Shown in pieces: positions 52,204 through 62,010 of a stretch of 64,000 nt of DNA. Source of the stretch: JAAXHV01 sp965207165. GTDB lineage: Bacteria > Pseudomonadota > Gammaproteobacteria > Eutrophobiales > Eutrophobiaceae. The DNA lies in contig OZ242265.1 of assembly GCA_965207165.1 (NCBI GenBank), positions 434,001-498,000 on the forward strand, given 5' to 3'. The notes beneath the pieces were generated by a model that saw only the letters and a program-made list of their open reading frames with translations, was not told where the DNA came from and made no database searches. Every line of letters starts with the position of its first letter. Within the stretch, counting starts at the first letter, position 1. The position numbers and the translations under genes were made by a program.

Positions 52204-53226
52204 ATGAAGTTTGTCGATGAGGCTACCATCCGCGTTGAGGCAGGCAAGGGTGGTGATGGTTGCCTGAGTTTCCGGCGGGAAAAGTATATTCCCCGGGGCG
52301 GCCCTGACGGGGGCGATGGCGGCAACGGAGGCAGTGTCTACCTCGTGGTTGACGAAGGTCTGAATACCCTGGTTGACTTTCGCCATGCGCGTTTATACCG
52401 GGCGAAACACGGCCAGCCGGGCAGCGGCAGGGACCAGGCCGGTAAAAGCGCCGAAGATATCAGGGTCAGGGTTCCCCTTGGCACCCTGGTTTACGATGAT
52501 GACACCGGTGAATTGATCGGTGACCTGGATAAAAGGGACGGGGTTCTCCTGGTAGCCCGCGGCGGAGAGCACGGCCTGGGCAATGCCCGTTTCAAGAGCA
52601 GCGTCAACCGGGCGCCGAGAAAAACCACCAAAGGTAATGAAGGGGAGAGCCGGAACCTGCGGCTGGAGTTACAGGTGCTGGCCGATGTCGGCCTGCTCGG
52701 CCTGCCCAATGCCGGCAAATCCACCTTCGTTCGCCAGGTTTCCGCGGCGCGTCCCAAGGTGGCTGCATATCCGTTTACCACGCTCTATCCCCACCTGGGG
52801 GTAGTCCGGCTGGGTACGAGCCGGGATATCGTTATCGCGGACATACCCGGACTGGTAGAAGGCGCTGCAGACGGCGCCGGACTGGGCGCCCAATTCCTGC
52901 GGCACCTGTCCAGGACGCGTTTACTGTTGCACATGGTCGATATTGGATTGCAGCAGGATATGCCGGAAATCATTGCCGCGATCCGGGGCATTGAAGCTGA
53001 ACTTGCGGCCTGGGATAATGTTTTGTCGGACAAGCCGAGGTGGCTGGTACTGAACAAGATCGATATAGTTGCTGCGGAAAACGTTGCTGTAATCCAGGAC
53101 GCAATAATACGGGAACTGAACTGGCAGAAGCCTGTATTCAGCATATCTGCAGCAACGGGTGAAGGTTGTGACAGATTGATTAAAGCCATTTTCCAGTGCT
53201 TTGCAGAATGGGAGGCGGAAGGGTAG
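52204..53226 (+). CDS. obgE: GTPase ObgE/CgtA
   Basis: Ribosome-assembly GTPase of 340 residues. A glycine-rich Obg fold (GGPDGGDGGNGGSVYLVVDE) precedes the G domain: G1 GLPNAGKSTF, switch region AAYPFTTLYPHLGVV, G3 DIPGLVEGA, G4 NKID. It starts next to a repeat element, with no clear Shine-Dalgarno sequence, and is followed by proB after three bases. Confidence 0.97.
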   Translation: MKFVDEATIRVEAGKGGDGCLSFRREKYIPRGGPDGGDGGNGGSVYLVVDEGLNTLVDFRHARLYRAKHGQPGSGRDQAGKSAEDIRVRVPLGTLVYDDDTGELIGDLDKRDGVLLVARGGEHGLGNARFKSSVNRAPRKTTKGNEGESRNLRLELQVLADVGLLGLPNAGKSTFVRQVSAARPKVAAYPFTTLYPHLGVVRLGTSRDIVIADIPGLVEGAADGAGLGAQFLRHLSRTRLLLHMVDIGLQQDMPEIIAAIRGIEAELAAWDNVLSDKPRWLVLNKIDIVAAENVAVIQDAIIRELNWQKPVFSISAATGEGCDRLIKAIFQCFAEWEAEG

Positions 53227-53229
53227 TCC

Positions 53230-54360
53230 ATGTCCGAAACAGAGTCTAAACATGACCGGGACCAGTGTTGGGTAGTCAAGATAGGCAGCGCCCTGCTGAC
53301 CGACAACGGTGGTGGACTGCGTACGGAAGCCATCGCCGCCTGGGTGGGTCAGATGGCCGAATTACGCAGCCGCGGGTTCCGGTTTATCGTTGTCTCATCC
53401 GGCGCTATTGCGGAGGGCAGGGCGCGGCTCGGGTGGGGCAAGCTGCCCGTCAGTCTGCACGAGCAGCAGGCTGCAGCAGCCGTCGGCCAGATGGGACTGG
53501 TACAGGCCTATGAATCGGCTTTCAAGGAGTATGAAATTCGCACTGCCCAGATACTTCTGACACATGCTGATATAGCCGACCGGAGGCGTTACCTGAATGC
53601 CCGGTCCACCTTGCGTACCCTGCTGGCCTTGGATGTCGTGCCCATAATCAACGAGAATGACAGTGTCGCTACCGACGAGATACGCTTTGGAGACAACGAC
53701 TCGCTGGCAGGTCTGGTAGCAAACCTGGCAGAAGCGAACCGGCTGGTCATCCTGACCGACCAGGATGGATTATACGATCGTGACCCGCGTCAGGCCCGGG
53801 ACGCCAGGTTAATCAGGACGGGTCGCGCCGGTGACCCGGCCTTGCTGGATTATGCCGGTCCCGGGGGCGCGTTGGGACGCGGCGGCATGTTGACCAAGCT
53901 CAAGGCTGCCGAGACTGCCGCCAAGTCCGGGAGCGACACGGTCATCTGCTCAGGTATTGAGCCGCAAGTGTTGTTAAAAATTGCGCGGGATGAAGAGGTT
54001 GGAACCCTGCTCAGTGTACAGCGCTCGCCGTTGGCCGCGCGCAAGCAATGGTTGGCGGGGCACAAACGTCCGGACGGCAGCCTGGTGTTGGATGATGGCG
54101 CCTGCAGCGTACTGGCCGGACAGGGCAAGAGCCTGCTGGCCGTCGGGGTCGTAGCCGTCCACGGCGAGTTCAGCCGGGGTGAGATTGTCAGTTGCGTTGC
54201 CCGGGACGGCAGGGAGGTTGCCCGGGGCCTGGTTAACTACAGCGCCGACGAGGCCCGCAGGATCATGGGCAAGCCGAGCGCTATGATTGAACAACTGCTA
54301 GGTTACATCGACGAGGCGGAACTAATCCACCGGGACAACATGGTCATATTTGACAATTAG
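53230..54360 (+). CDS. proB: Glutamate 5-kinase ProB
   Basis: First enzyme of proline synthesis, 376 residues. An amino-acid-kinase domain (VVKIGSALLTDNGGG, VSSGAIAEGRARLG, INENDSVATDEIRFGDNDSLAG, ILTDQDGLYDRDPR) is followed by a C-terminal PUA domain from about residue 280. Its stop codon lies inside the left arm of a fold-back element. Confidence 0.97.
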   Translation: MSETESKHDRDQCWVVKIGSALLTDNGGGLRTEAIAAWVGQMAELRSRGFRFIVVSSGAIAEGRARLGWGKLPVSLHEQQAAAAVGQMGLVQAYESAFKEYEIRTAQILLTHADIADRRRYLNARSTLRTLLALDVVPIINENDSVATDEIRFGDNDSLAGLVANLAEANRLVILTDQDGLYDRDPRQARDARLIRTGRAGDPALLDYAGPGGALGRGGMLTKLKAAETAAKSGSDTVICSGIEPQVLLKIARDEEVGTLLSVQRSPLAARKQWLAGHKRPDGSLVLDDGACSVLAGQGKSLLAVGVVAVHGEFSRGEIVSCVARDGREVARGLVNYSADEARRIMGKPSAMIEQLLGYIDEAELIHRDNMVIFDN

Positions 54361-54446
54361 GAATTACGAATTAGGAATTACGAATGGAACGATGTGCCTT
54401 AATTCTTAAATCCTAGTTCGTAATTCCTAATTCGTAATTCGTAATT
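54355..54446. repeat. AT-rich fold-back element, copy 2, between proB and rpsT
   Basis: Two 30-base arms (54355-54384 and 54417-54446) pair with one mismatch; both consist of GAATTACG/GAATTAGG units. The stop codons of the convergent genes proB and rpsT both fall in the arms. The hairpin could terminate both. Confidence 0.88.
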
Positions 54447-54711
54447 AATCTTCTAGTGCGCGGATCATTGTGTTCAGGCGGCTCTTGTGCCGGGCGGCCT
54501 TGTTTTTGTGGATCAAGCCCTTGTTCGCCATCCTGTCGATGATGGGAACTGCCGCCTGGTAGGCAGTGGTCGCTTCTGTCTTGTCGCCCTTCGCGATGGA
54601 ATCGAGCACCTTCCTGATGGAAGACCGCAACATGGAACGGCGCGAATTATTGTGCAGGCGGCGCTGGGCTGCCTGCCGGGCGCGTTTCTTTGCTGATGCA
54701 ATATTGGCCAA
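54445..54711 (-). CDS. rpsT: 30S ribosomal protein S20
   Basis: Primary-binding ribosomal protein of 88 residues, basic and helical (MANIASAKKRARQAAQRRLHN). The start is a TTG at 54711, preceded by AGGAG; no ATG gives the conserved N-terminus. A TTG start is typical of rpsT in several gammaproteobacteria and limits its translation. Confidence 0.95.
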   Translation of the reverse strand: MANIASAKKRARQAAQRRLHNNSRRSMLRSSIRKVLDSIAKGDKTEATTAYQAAVPIIDRMANKGLIHKNKAARHKSRLNTMIRALED

Positions 54712-54783
54712 ATGTAACTCCTGACAATCGGTTAGTTCAAAAGACGGCATACTATGCTGACATGCCGGCGGTTTGTCAATGAA

Positions 54784-54924
54784 AATTACGAATTAGGAAT
54801 TATGAATTAGGGATGGGGGGTACACTGTGCAAACGCATCTCGTGCTGATATCTTAGAATATGCCAGGAAAAAATTGCCACACCCGCCATATTCGGTATAA
54901 ATTCGTAATTCCTAATTCGTAATT
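54784..54924. repeat. AT-rich fold-back element, copy 3, upstream of murJ
   Basis: Arms of 25 bases (54784-54808 and 54900-54924) pair with one mismatch, around about 90 bases. The arms contain the same GAATTACG/GAATTAGG units as the other two copies. It ends ten bases before the murJ start codon. Confidence 0.87.
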
Positions 54925-54934
54925 ATTAATTGCA

Positions 54935-56473
54935 GTGAGAAAGTTGCTGAAATCAACCCTGGTAGTCGGTTCCATGACGACGCTGTCACGGATTCTCGGA
55001 TTGATCCGGGATGTCATTATCGGCGCCATGTTCGGTCCCGGGGCAAGTGTCGATGCGTTTATCGTCGCTTTTCGCATCCCGAACTTTTTGCGCCGCATAT
55101 TCGCCGAAGGCGGGTTCTCCCAGGCATTCGTACCGGTTTTATCCGAATACCGGGAACGCCGCGACCGGGCGGAAGTCAATGCCCTGGTTGAACATACCGC
55201 CGCGGTCCTGGGTACCTGCCTTTGCGTGACCACGGTCGTGGGTGTGCTGGCCGCGCCGGTGTTGATATGGATCTTCGCTCCCGGTTTTGCCCAGGACCTG
55301 GAGAAGCAGACCCTGGCGGCCCAGATGTTGCGTATTACTTTTCCATACATCCTGTTTATATCCCTGACCGCGATGGCCGGAGGGATTCTGAATACCTACC
55401 GGCAGTTCGCGGTGCCTGCATTTACCCCGGTATTACTCAACCTGTCGCTGATTGGCTGTGCATTGTGGTTGACACCTTATTTCCCGGCAGAACAAAGGGT
55501 CGTTGCCCTGGCCTGGGGGGTGTTCCTGGCGGGCCTGGTGCAACTGCTGTTCCAGTTTCCGTTTCTGCTCAAACTCAGGTTGCTGCCGCTTCCCAGGTTC
55601 AACCGGGACAGGGAGGGTGTCGGCAGGATCATCACCCTGATGATCCCGACCCTGTTCGCCGCCTCCGTTACCCAGGTAAACCTGCTGGTCGATACCGTCA
55701 TCGCTTCGTTCCTGCAGACAGGCAGTATCTCCTGGCTGTATTTCTCCGACAGGCTGGTCGAGTTTCCCCTGGGGGTATTCGGCATCGCGCTGGCTACGGT
55801 GATTTTGCCCAGCCTGTCGGCCGAGCATACCGGGAGTGACAACACCGCTTTCAACAAGACCCTGGACTGGGCCTTGCGCTGGGTATTCATCGTCGCTTTC
55901 CCCGCGGCAGCGGGACTGATCCTGCTGGGCGCGCCCCTGTTGACAACCCTGTTTCAATATAATGAATTCTCCCAATACGATGTCCAGATGGCGGCTCGAA
56001 GCCTGGTTGCCTATGCAGTGGGGTTGCCGGCCTTTATCCTGATCAAAGTGCTGTCCTCGGGATTTTTTTCCAAACAGGATACAAAAACACCGGTAAAAAT
56101 CGCAGTGGTTGCGATGCTGGCCAATATCGTTCTGAACCTGCTGCTGGTTTTTCCCCTGGCGCACGCGGGACTGGCCCTGGCAACGTCCCTGTCGGCCTGC
56201 ATCAATGCCGCGTTGCTTTACCGGATTCTGCGCAGGGAAAAGGGGTTTGATACGGGGCCGGGCTGGCACGGTTTCCTGGCCAGGATTGCCCTGGGGCTGT
56301 TGATTATGGCGCTGGGTCTGGCTTACTTTGTTCCTGACCAGGTTTTCTGGTTCCAATGGGATATGTATGAGCGCGCCGTTAATGTAGTATTATGCACGCT
56401 TGCCGGAGCCCTGGCCTACTTTGCCACCATGTGGTTGCTTGGACTTCGATTGCATCAAATGACAGCGCATTAG
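54935..56473 (+). CDS. murJ: Lipid II flippase MurJ
   Basis: Polytopic inner-membrane flippase of 512 residues with about fourteen helices, moving lipid II across the membrane. The N-terminal STLVVGSMTTLSRILGLIRD and PNFLRRIFAEGGFSQAFVPV are family signatures. GTG start at 54935, without a visible ribosome site, right after a fold-back element. It leads the murJ-ribF-ileS-lspA-ispH run. Confidence 0.96.
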   Translation: MRKLLKSTLVVGSMTTLSRILGLIRDVIIGAMFGPGASVDAFIVAFRIPNFLRRIFAEGGFSQAFVPVLSEYRERRDRAEVNALVEHTAAVLGTCLCVTTVVGVLAAPVLIWIFAPGFAQDLEKQTLAAQMLRITFPYILFISLTAMAGGILNTYRQFAVPAFTPVLLNLSLIGCALWLTPYFPAEQRVVALAWGVFLAGLVQLLFQFPFLLKLRLLPLPRFNRDREGVGRIITLMIPTLFAASVTQVNLLVDTVIASFLQTGSISWLYFSDRLVEFPLGVFGIALATVILPSLSAEHTGSDNTAFNKTLDWALRWVFIVAFPAAAGLILLGAPLLTTLFQYNEFSQYDVQMAARSLVAYAVGLPAFILIKVLSSGFFSKQDTKTPVKIAVVAMLANIVLNLLLVFPLAHAGLALATSLSACINAALLYRILRREKGFDTGPGWHGFLARIALGLLIMALGLAYFVPDQVFWFQWDMYERAVNVVLCTLAGALAYFATMWLLGLRLHQMTAH

Positions 56474-56474
56474 C

Positions 56475-56494
56475 CACAGAGGTAAACCTCTGTG
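56475..56494. terminator. Short hairpin between murJ and ribF
   Basis: CACAGAGG and CCTCTGTG pair around TAAA, two bases after the murJ stop. It lacks a following T-run, so weak attenuation or transcript processing is more likely than full termination. Confidence 0.5.
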
Positions 56495-56513
56495 TCCTCT
56501 GTTACAAAATATA

Positions 56514-57458
56514 ATGGAACTGATCAGATATTCATATAATCTCAAGTCGCGGCACCGTGGCTGCGTTGCCACCATCGGCAACTATGACGGGATTCACCTG
56601 GGACACCAGGCTGTGCTCAGGCAACTGAAGCGTCATGCTGAGGTGATGGCCCTGCCGGCCCTGGTAATAACCTTCGAGCCCCATCCCCAGGAATTTTTCA
56701 AGGCGGGGGATGCCCCGACCCGGATAACGAGTTTCAGGGAAAAACTGGAGATCCTCAAGCAACAGGACATTGACCGCGTGCTCTGTCTGCGTTTTCAGCA
56801 GAGTATCGCCGAACTGTCCGCGGAACAGTTTATTGAACAGGTCCTGGTAGGCGACCTGTCCATAAAGCGTCTGATTATCGGCGATGACTTCAAGTTCGGT
56901 AAAAATCGGCGCGGTGATTTCAGGATGCTGCGGGATTACGGCAAACGACTGGGCTTCGACGTCATTCTGACGGAAACGCACAAACTTGACGGCGACAGGG
57001 TCAGCAGCAGCATTATCCGTAGCCGGTTGCAGGAGAGCCGGTTTGAGGAGGCTCAGTTGTTGCTGGGGCGTTATTTCAGTATCAGCGGCCGTGTCGTACA
57101 TGGCGCCAAACGGGGCCGCCAGTTAGGGTTTCCCACGGCAAATATCAATCTCAGCAAACGCTATGTTCCGTTGCGCGGCGTATTTGCCGTAAGTGTAAAA
57201 GGGGCTGACGAGACGACTCACCTGGGGGTCGCCAACCTGGGAACGCGCCCGGTATTCGAGGAAAAAAAACTGTTGCTGGAAGCCCACCTGTTTGACTTTG
57301 ACAAGATGATTTACGGCAGGCATATCAGCGTCGAATTTTTCAAACGGCTGCGTGACGAACGCAAATTCTCTTCCATCGATGAACTGGTAGCGCAAATCGC
57401 AACGGACATAAAGACAGCCAGGGAATATTTCACGGATATCGATCTTGCAAAGTCATGA
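56514..57458 (+). CDS. ribF: Bifunctional riboflavin kinase/FAD synthetase RibF
   Basis: Makes FMN and FAD from riboflavin. It has 314 residues: an N-terminal nucleotidyltransferase (TIGNYDGIHLGHQAVL, TFEPHPQEFF, GDDFKFGKNRRGD) and a C-terminal kinase (GRVVHGAKRGRQLGFPTANI, GVANLGTRPVF). It overlaps ileS by four bases (ATGA). Confidence 0.96.
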   Translation: MELIRYSYNLKSRHRGCVATIGNYDGIHLGHQAVLRQLKRHAEVMALPALVITFEPHPQEFFKAGDAPTRITSFREKLEILKQQDIDRVLCLRFQQSIAELSAEQFIEQVLVGDLSIKRLIIGDDFKFGKNRRGDFRMLRDYGKRLGFDVILTETHKLDGDRVSSSIIRSRLQESRFEEAQLLLGRYFSISGRVVHGAKRGRQLGFPTANINLSKRYVPLRGVFAVSVKGADETTHLGVANLGTRPVFEEKKLLLEAHLFDFDKMIYGRHISVEFFKRLRDERKFSSIDELVAQIATDIKTAREYFTDIDLAKS

Positions 57459-60268
57459 CCGATTATAAGGATACCTTGTCACTGCCAAAAACGGATTTCC
57501 CCATGAAGGGGAACCTGGCCCGGCGCGAACCCGACATGCTGCAGCGCTGGCAGGAGCAGGACATTTATGCGCGCATCCGGCAACACCGGGCAGGCCGGAA
57601 GAAGTATATCCTGCATGACGGTCCCCCCTATGCCAACGGCGACATCCACCTGGGTCATGCCGTCAATAAAATCCTGAAAGACATCATCGTCAAATCACAC
57701 AGCCTCGACGGGCTGGATTGCCCGTACGTGCCCGGCTGGGATTGCCATGGACTTCCGATCGAGCACCAGGTGGAGAAGAAAATAGGCAAGGCCGGCGTCC
57801 GGGTTGATGCGCGTACGTTTCGCGATGCCTGCCGCGAATACGCCGGGAAACAGATTGCCCGGCAGAACACCGATTTCCAGCGGCTTGGAGTACTGGGAGA
57901 CTGGGACAACCCGTACCTGACCATGAATTACCGCACCGAAGCCGATATCGTGCGCGCCCTGGGCAGGATGATCGAGGCAGGGCACCTCGTCCGGGGATTC
58001 AAGCCCGTGTACTGGTGCCTGGACTGCGCTTCGGCACTGGCGGAAGCTGAGGTGGAGTACCAGGACAAGCAGTCCCCTGCAATCGATGTATGTTTTCCGG
58101 TAGTCGATGAAGATGACCTGTTCGGCAGGGCGCCGGGACAATGTGAAGACCGGGGCGAAGGGCCGGTTTCCGTGGTGATCTGGACGACGACACCCTGGAC
58201 CCTGCCGGGAAACCAGGGTGTGGCGTTTAACCCGGAGTTCGAATACGTCGTTGTACAGTGTGAGTCGCAACGTGGCCGGGAACGGTTGATCCTCGCTGAA
58301 AAACTGGCTACTTCCGCTTTGCATCGCTACGGCATGGAGGATTACCGGGTATTGACTTCACTCAAGGGGACGGACCTGGAAGGCCTGCAACTGCAACATC
58401 CGTTTTATGCTTCTCATGTGCCGGTGATACTGGGCGATCACGTTACCCTGGAAACCGGCACCGGTGCCGTACATACCTCACCGGGGCACGGAGTGGACGA
58501 TTTTAACGTGGGCCAGAAATACGGCCTGCCTGTCAGCAACCCGGTGGCCGATAATGGTTGCTTCCGGGATGACACGGAATTATTTGCCGGCGAACACGTG
58601 TTCAAGGCAAATTCCCATATCATCGAAGTCCTTATCGACCGGATGCGCCTGCTGGTGGAAACAACCGTGCTGCACAGTTATCCGCATTGCTGGCGGCATA
58701 AATCCCCGGTTATCTTCAGGGCAACGCCACAATGGTTTTTCAGCATGGATTCCCGGGGGTTGCGCGCCGGCGCCCTGACGGCAATCGGGGAGGTGCGCTG
58801 GACGCCGGACTGGGGTAGCCAGCGCATACATGACATGGTGAACGAGCGCACCGACTGGTGTATTTCCCGGCAGCGAACCTGGGGGGTGCCGATTGCGGTA
58901 TTTGTCGACAGGCACTCAGGGGAATTGCACCCGGACAGCACGCGCCTGACTGAACTGGCCGCGCAGAAAATTGAACAGTCAGGCATAGACGGGTGGTTTG
59001 ATCTCGACCCTGCGGAGTTGCTCGGGGAAGAAGGCGGTAGTTACGAGAAGGTAACCGACATCCTGGACGTGTGGTTTGATTCGGGCGTTACCCACGCTAC
59101 CGTCCTGGAAGCTGACGGGAGACTGGCTTTCCCCGCCGATCTCTACCTGGAAGGGTCGGACCAGCACCGGGGCTGGTTCCAGTCGTCGTTGTTGACCTCG
59201 GTCGGCATCAGGAACCAGGCGCCGTACCGCGGCGTGCTGACACACGGCTTCGCCGTTGATGCGAAGGGCATGAAAATGTCCAAGTCGCTCGGGAACGTGA
59301 TTGCGCCGCAAAAAGTGATGCAAACCCTGGGCGCCGACATACTGCGGCTATGGGTTTCCGCCACCGATTACCGGAACGAGATGAATGTGTCCGACGAGAT
59401 CCTGACGCGTATGGCTGACGCGTATCGCAGGATCAGGAATACGGCGCGCTACCTGCTGGCGAACCTGGATCGGTTTGATCCTGATGCCGATTGCGTCTCT
59501 GCCGGGGACATGCTGGAACTGGACAAGTGGGTGTTGCTGGAGACAGCCAGGCTGCAGGAAGAGATCATCCGGGCATACGGTGAATTCCAGTTCCATTTGA
59601 TCTACCAGAAACTGCATCACTACTGCGTTGTCACCCTGGGCGGCTTCTACCTTGATATTATCAAGGATCGCATGTACACACTGCAGCGCCGCAGCCTGGC
59701 GCGGCGCTCGGCGCAGACGGCTATGTACCATATCGCCGAGGCCTTTGTGCGCTGGCTGGCGCCGGTGCTGAGCTTCACGGCCGATGAAATCTGGCAGCAT
59801 ATGCCCGGGCAACGCCGTGAATCCGTCTTCCTGGAAGAGTGGTATCAGGAATTCCCTGCGGTGACGATAAAAGATCACTGGCCCAGGGTCATAAGAGTGC
59901 GCGAGGAAGTCAGCCGCGAACTGGAACGCCTGCGTACCGAGGGAGCCATAGGTTCGTCCCTGGACGCGGAAGTGCAACTCTATTGCAGCGGCGCCGACAG
60001 GATCGCCCTGGATTACCTTGGCGACGAGTTGCGTTTCGTATTCATTACTTCGAGCGCGGATGTCTACGGGGAGACGGACCGTCCGGATGACGCCCGGCAA
60101 AGCGAGCTTGATGGTCTGTGGATCAAGGTAACGGCGTCGGCACACGCAAAATGTGTGCGTTGCTGGCATCGTTGCGAGGATACCGGTGTTGACCCGGCAC
60201 ACCCGGAGCTATGCGGCCGTTGCGTGCTTAACGTCACAGGAGCAGGAGAAACACGCCATTCTGCCTGA
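57455..60268 (+). CDS. ileS: Isoleucyl-tRNA synthetase
   Basis: Class I aminoacyl-tRNA synthetase of 937 residues. The HIGH motif is in PYANGDIHLGHAVNK and the KMSKS motif in GMKMSKSLGNV. The editing domain includes WTTTPWTLPGNQGVA. A C-terminal zinc ribbon has CVRCWHRC and CGRCVLNV. It is translationally coupled to ribF. Length and layout are of the bacterial type. Confidence 0.97.
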   Translation: MTDYKDTLSLPKTDFPMKGNLARREPDMLQRWQEQDIYARIRQHRAGRKKYILHDGPPYANGDIHLGHAVNKILKDIIVKSHSLDGLDCPYVPGWDCHGLPIEHQVEKKIGKAGVRVDARTFRDACREYAGKQIARQNTDFQRLGVLGDWDNPYLTMNYRTEADIVRALGRMIEAGHLVRGFKPVYWCLDCASALAEAEVEYQDKQSPAIDVCFPVVDEDDLFGRAPGQCEDRGEGPVSVVIWTTTPWTLPGNQGVAFNPEFEYVVVQCESQRGRERLILAEKLATSALHRYGMEDYRVLTSLKGTDLEGLQLQHPFYASHVPVILGDHVTLETGTGAVHTSPGHGVDDFNVGQKYGLPVSNPVADNGCFRDDTELFAGEHVFKANSHIIEVLIDRMRLLVETTVLHSYPHCWRHKSPVIFRATPQWFFSMDSRGLRAGALTAIGEVRWTPDWGSQRIHDMVNERTDWCISRQRTWGVPIAVFVDRHSGELHPDSTRLTELAAQKIEQSGIDGWFDLDPAELLGEEGGSYEKVTDILDVWFDSGVTHATVLEADGRLAFPADLYLEGSDQHRGWFQSSLLTSVGIRNQAPYRGVLTHGFAVDAKGMKMSKSLGNVIAPQKVMQTLGADILRLWVSATDYRNEMNVSDEILTRMADAYRRIRNTARYLLANLDRFDPDADCVSAGDMLELDKWVLLETARLQEEIIRAYGEFQFHLIYQKLHHYCVVTLGGFYLDIIKDRMYTLQRRSLARRSAQTAMYHIAEAFVRWLAPVLSFTADEIWQHMPGQRRESVFLEEWYQEFPAVTIKDHWPRVIRVREEVSRELERLRTEGAIGSSLDAEVQLYCSGADRIALDYLGDELRFVFITSSADVYGETDRPDDARQSELDGLWIKVTASAHAKCVRCWHRCEDTGVDPAHPELCGRCVLNVTGAGETRHSA

Positions 60269-60279
60269 CATTATGGAGA

Positions 60280-60342
60280 CAGGTTTGGATGAGCTTTTCA
60301 GGACTACCATCCGCAGGGACAGCAAAAGCTCATCCAAACCTG
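60280..60342. repeat. 19-bp perfect inverted repeat between ileS and lspA
   Basis: Arms at 60280-60298 and 60324-60342 pair perfectly (CAGGTTTGGATGAGCTTTT and its complement) around 25 bases. The hairpin occupies the 120-base gap inside an otherwise tight operon. It may attenuate lspA or be a small repeat element. Confidence 0.75.
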
Positions 60343-60388
60343 CCGGAAATATTATTATGAATAATTCTGCATCCTCTGCGGCCATATA

Positions 60389-60856
60389 ATGAAAACCTTG
60401 AACTTGAAGTGGCTTTGGCTGGTGCTGCTTATCGTCATCCTCGACCAGGTGACAAAGTCTGCAGCGAGCCAGTGGCTGGTGTACAACCAGGCCAACCCGG
60501 TATTTCCCGGCTTCAACCTGACCCTGGTGCACAACAGCGGCGCCGCGTTCAGTTTTCTCCGGGACGCGGGCGGCTGGCAACGTTATTTCTTTATTGTCCT
60601 GACGACCGGCATCAGTATCGTCTTGTTCATCTGGCTGCTGCGTTTGCCCGCCGGGCGCGCCTCACTGGCCTGCGCACTGGCCCTGATTATGGGCGGCGCA
60701 ACAGGAAACCTGTGGGATCGGCTGCAATACGGCTACGTGATTGATTTTATTGACGTATATTATGGCCAATGGTCGTGGCCGGTATTCAATATCGCGGATT
60801 CCGCCATCACCATTGGCGCTTTGTTATTGATCCTGGATGCATTCAAAAAACCCTGA
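60389..60856 (+). CDS. lspA: Prolipoprotein signal peptidase LspA
   Basis: Inner-membrane aspartyl peptidase of 155 residues and four helices that cuts lipoprotein signal peptides. Conserved segments VHNSGAAFSFL, GGATGNLWDRLQYGYVIDFID and FNIADSAITIG contain the two catalytic Asp residues. In E. coli fkpB separates lspA from ispH; it is missing here. Confidence 0.97.
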   Translation: MKTLNLKWLWLVLLIVILDQVTKSAASQWLVYNQANPVFPGFNLTLVHNSGAAFSFLRDAGGWQRYFFIVLTTGISIVLFIWLLRLPAGRASLACALALIMGGATGNLWDRLQYGYVIDFIDVYYGQWSWPVFNIADSAITIGALLLILDAFKKP

Positions 60857-60990
60857 TTTACAGCATGTTGCTGTTTCTTTTCTTCTTTGATGAAGGGGTA
60901 AGCCTGAAAGCAAGCTAAGTTATGAGATTAGCAAGAAAGGGTGATAACAGTATATAATACCTGACTGGTTTAATTGCTTACTGGTGTCAA

Positions 60991-61953
60991 ATGCAGATTA
61001 CCCTAGCCAATCCCCGAGGCTTCTGTGCCGGCGTAGACCGGGCAATCGAAATAGTTGAACGCGCGCTGAGTTTATTCGGCATGCCGGTCTATGTCCGCCA
61101 TGAAGTGGTCCATAATAAATACGTGGTTGAAACGCTGCGGGATAAAGGCGCGGTATTCGTGAATGAACTGGATGAGGTGCCGGATAATTCGGTGGTCATC
61201 TTCAGCGCCCACGGAGTATCCAAGGCTGTGCGGGAAGAGGCCGCGCGCAGAAAATTGCGGATCTTCGATGCGATCTGTCCCCTGGTAACGAAAGTACACA
61301 TGGAGGTGGGCCACTACCAGGATGAGGGCAGGGAATGTATCCTCATCGGTCACGCAGGTCATCCGGAAGTGGAAGGCACCCTGGGCCAGTATCAGCCCAA
61401 AAACGGCGACGGCGCCATGTACCTGGTGGAGTCGGTGGCTGACGTTGAGAAAATGGAGGTAAAAAATCCTGAGTTTCTCGCGTTTGTGACACAGACTACC
61501 CTGTCAGTCGATGACACCTCCGAAGTTATCGATGCCTTGCGGCGTCGCTTTCCGAAAATCGTCGGCCCGAAAAAAGAGGATATCTGCTATGCCACGCAAA
61601 ACCGGCAGGATGCGGTCAAGAAACTGACCGGCGACTGCGATTTGATTCTGGTCGTGGGCTCACAGAACAGTTCCAATTCCACCCGCCTGATGGAAATATC
61701 CCAGAAGAAAGGCGTGCCGGCCTACCTGATTGATAACGTCACCGAAATTCAGCGGGAATGGCTGCAAGGCAAGGCCAATATCGGTCTGACCGCGGGCGCG
61801 TCGGCGCCGGAAGTCCTGGTCGAAGAAGTCATTGAACAATTGAAAGAATGGGGTGTTGAAAACGTTATGGAAGCGCCCGGGATCCAGGAAAGCGTGGTGT
61901 TTTCACTGCCCCGGGAACTTTATGCCGGTGCTGCAAAGAGCGGGCAGGCCTGA
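60991..61953 (+). CDS. ispH: 4-hydroxy-3-methylbut-2-enyl diphosphate reductase IspH
   Basis: Iron-sulfur enzyme of the last MEP-pathway step, giving IPP and DMAPP. The 320 residues hold the three cluster cysteines in RGFCAGVDRA, FDAICPLVTK and GDCDLILVVGS, with HEVVHNKYVV and SQNSSNSTRL around the active site. A TATAAT at 60953-60958 suggests an extra promoter in the 134-base gap after lspA. Confidence 0.97.
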   Translation: MQITLANPRGFCAGVDRAIEIVERALSLFGMPVYVRHEVVHNKYVVETLRDKGAVFVNELDEVPDNSVVIFSAHGVSKAVREEAARRKLRIFDAICPLVTKVHMEVGHYQDEGRECILIGHAGHPEVEGTLGQYQPKNGDGAMYLVESVADVEKMEVKNPEFLAFVTQTTLSVDDTSEVIDALRRRFPKIVGPKKEDICYATQNRQDAVKKLTGDCDLILVVGSQNSSNSTRLMEISQKKGVPAYLIDNVTEIQREWLQGKANIGLTAGASAPEVLVEEVIEQLKEWGVENVMEAPGIQESVVFSLPRELYAGAAKSGQA

Positions 61954-62010
61954 TTCAGCGAATTTTCCGGTCCAGGTGCCGGACTTGGGGTCGCGTTCGG
62001 CGCCGCAGAG

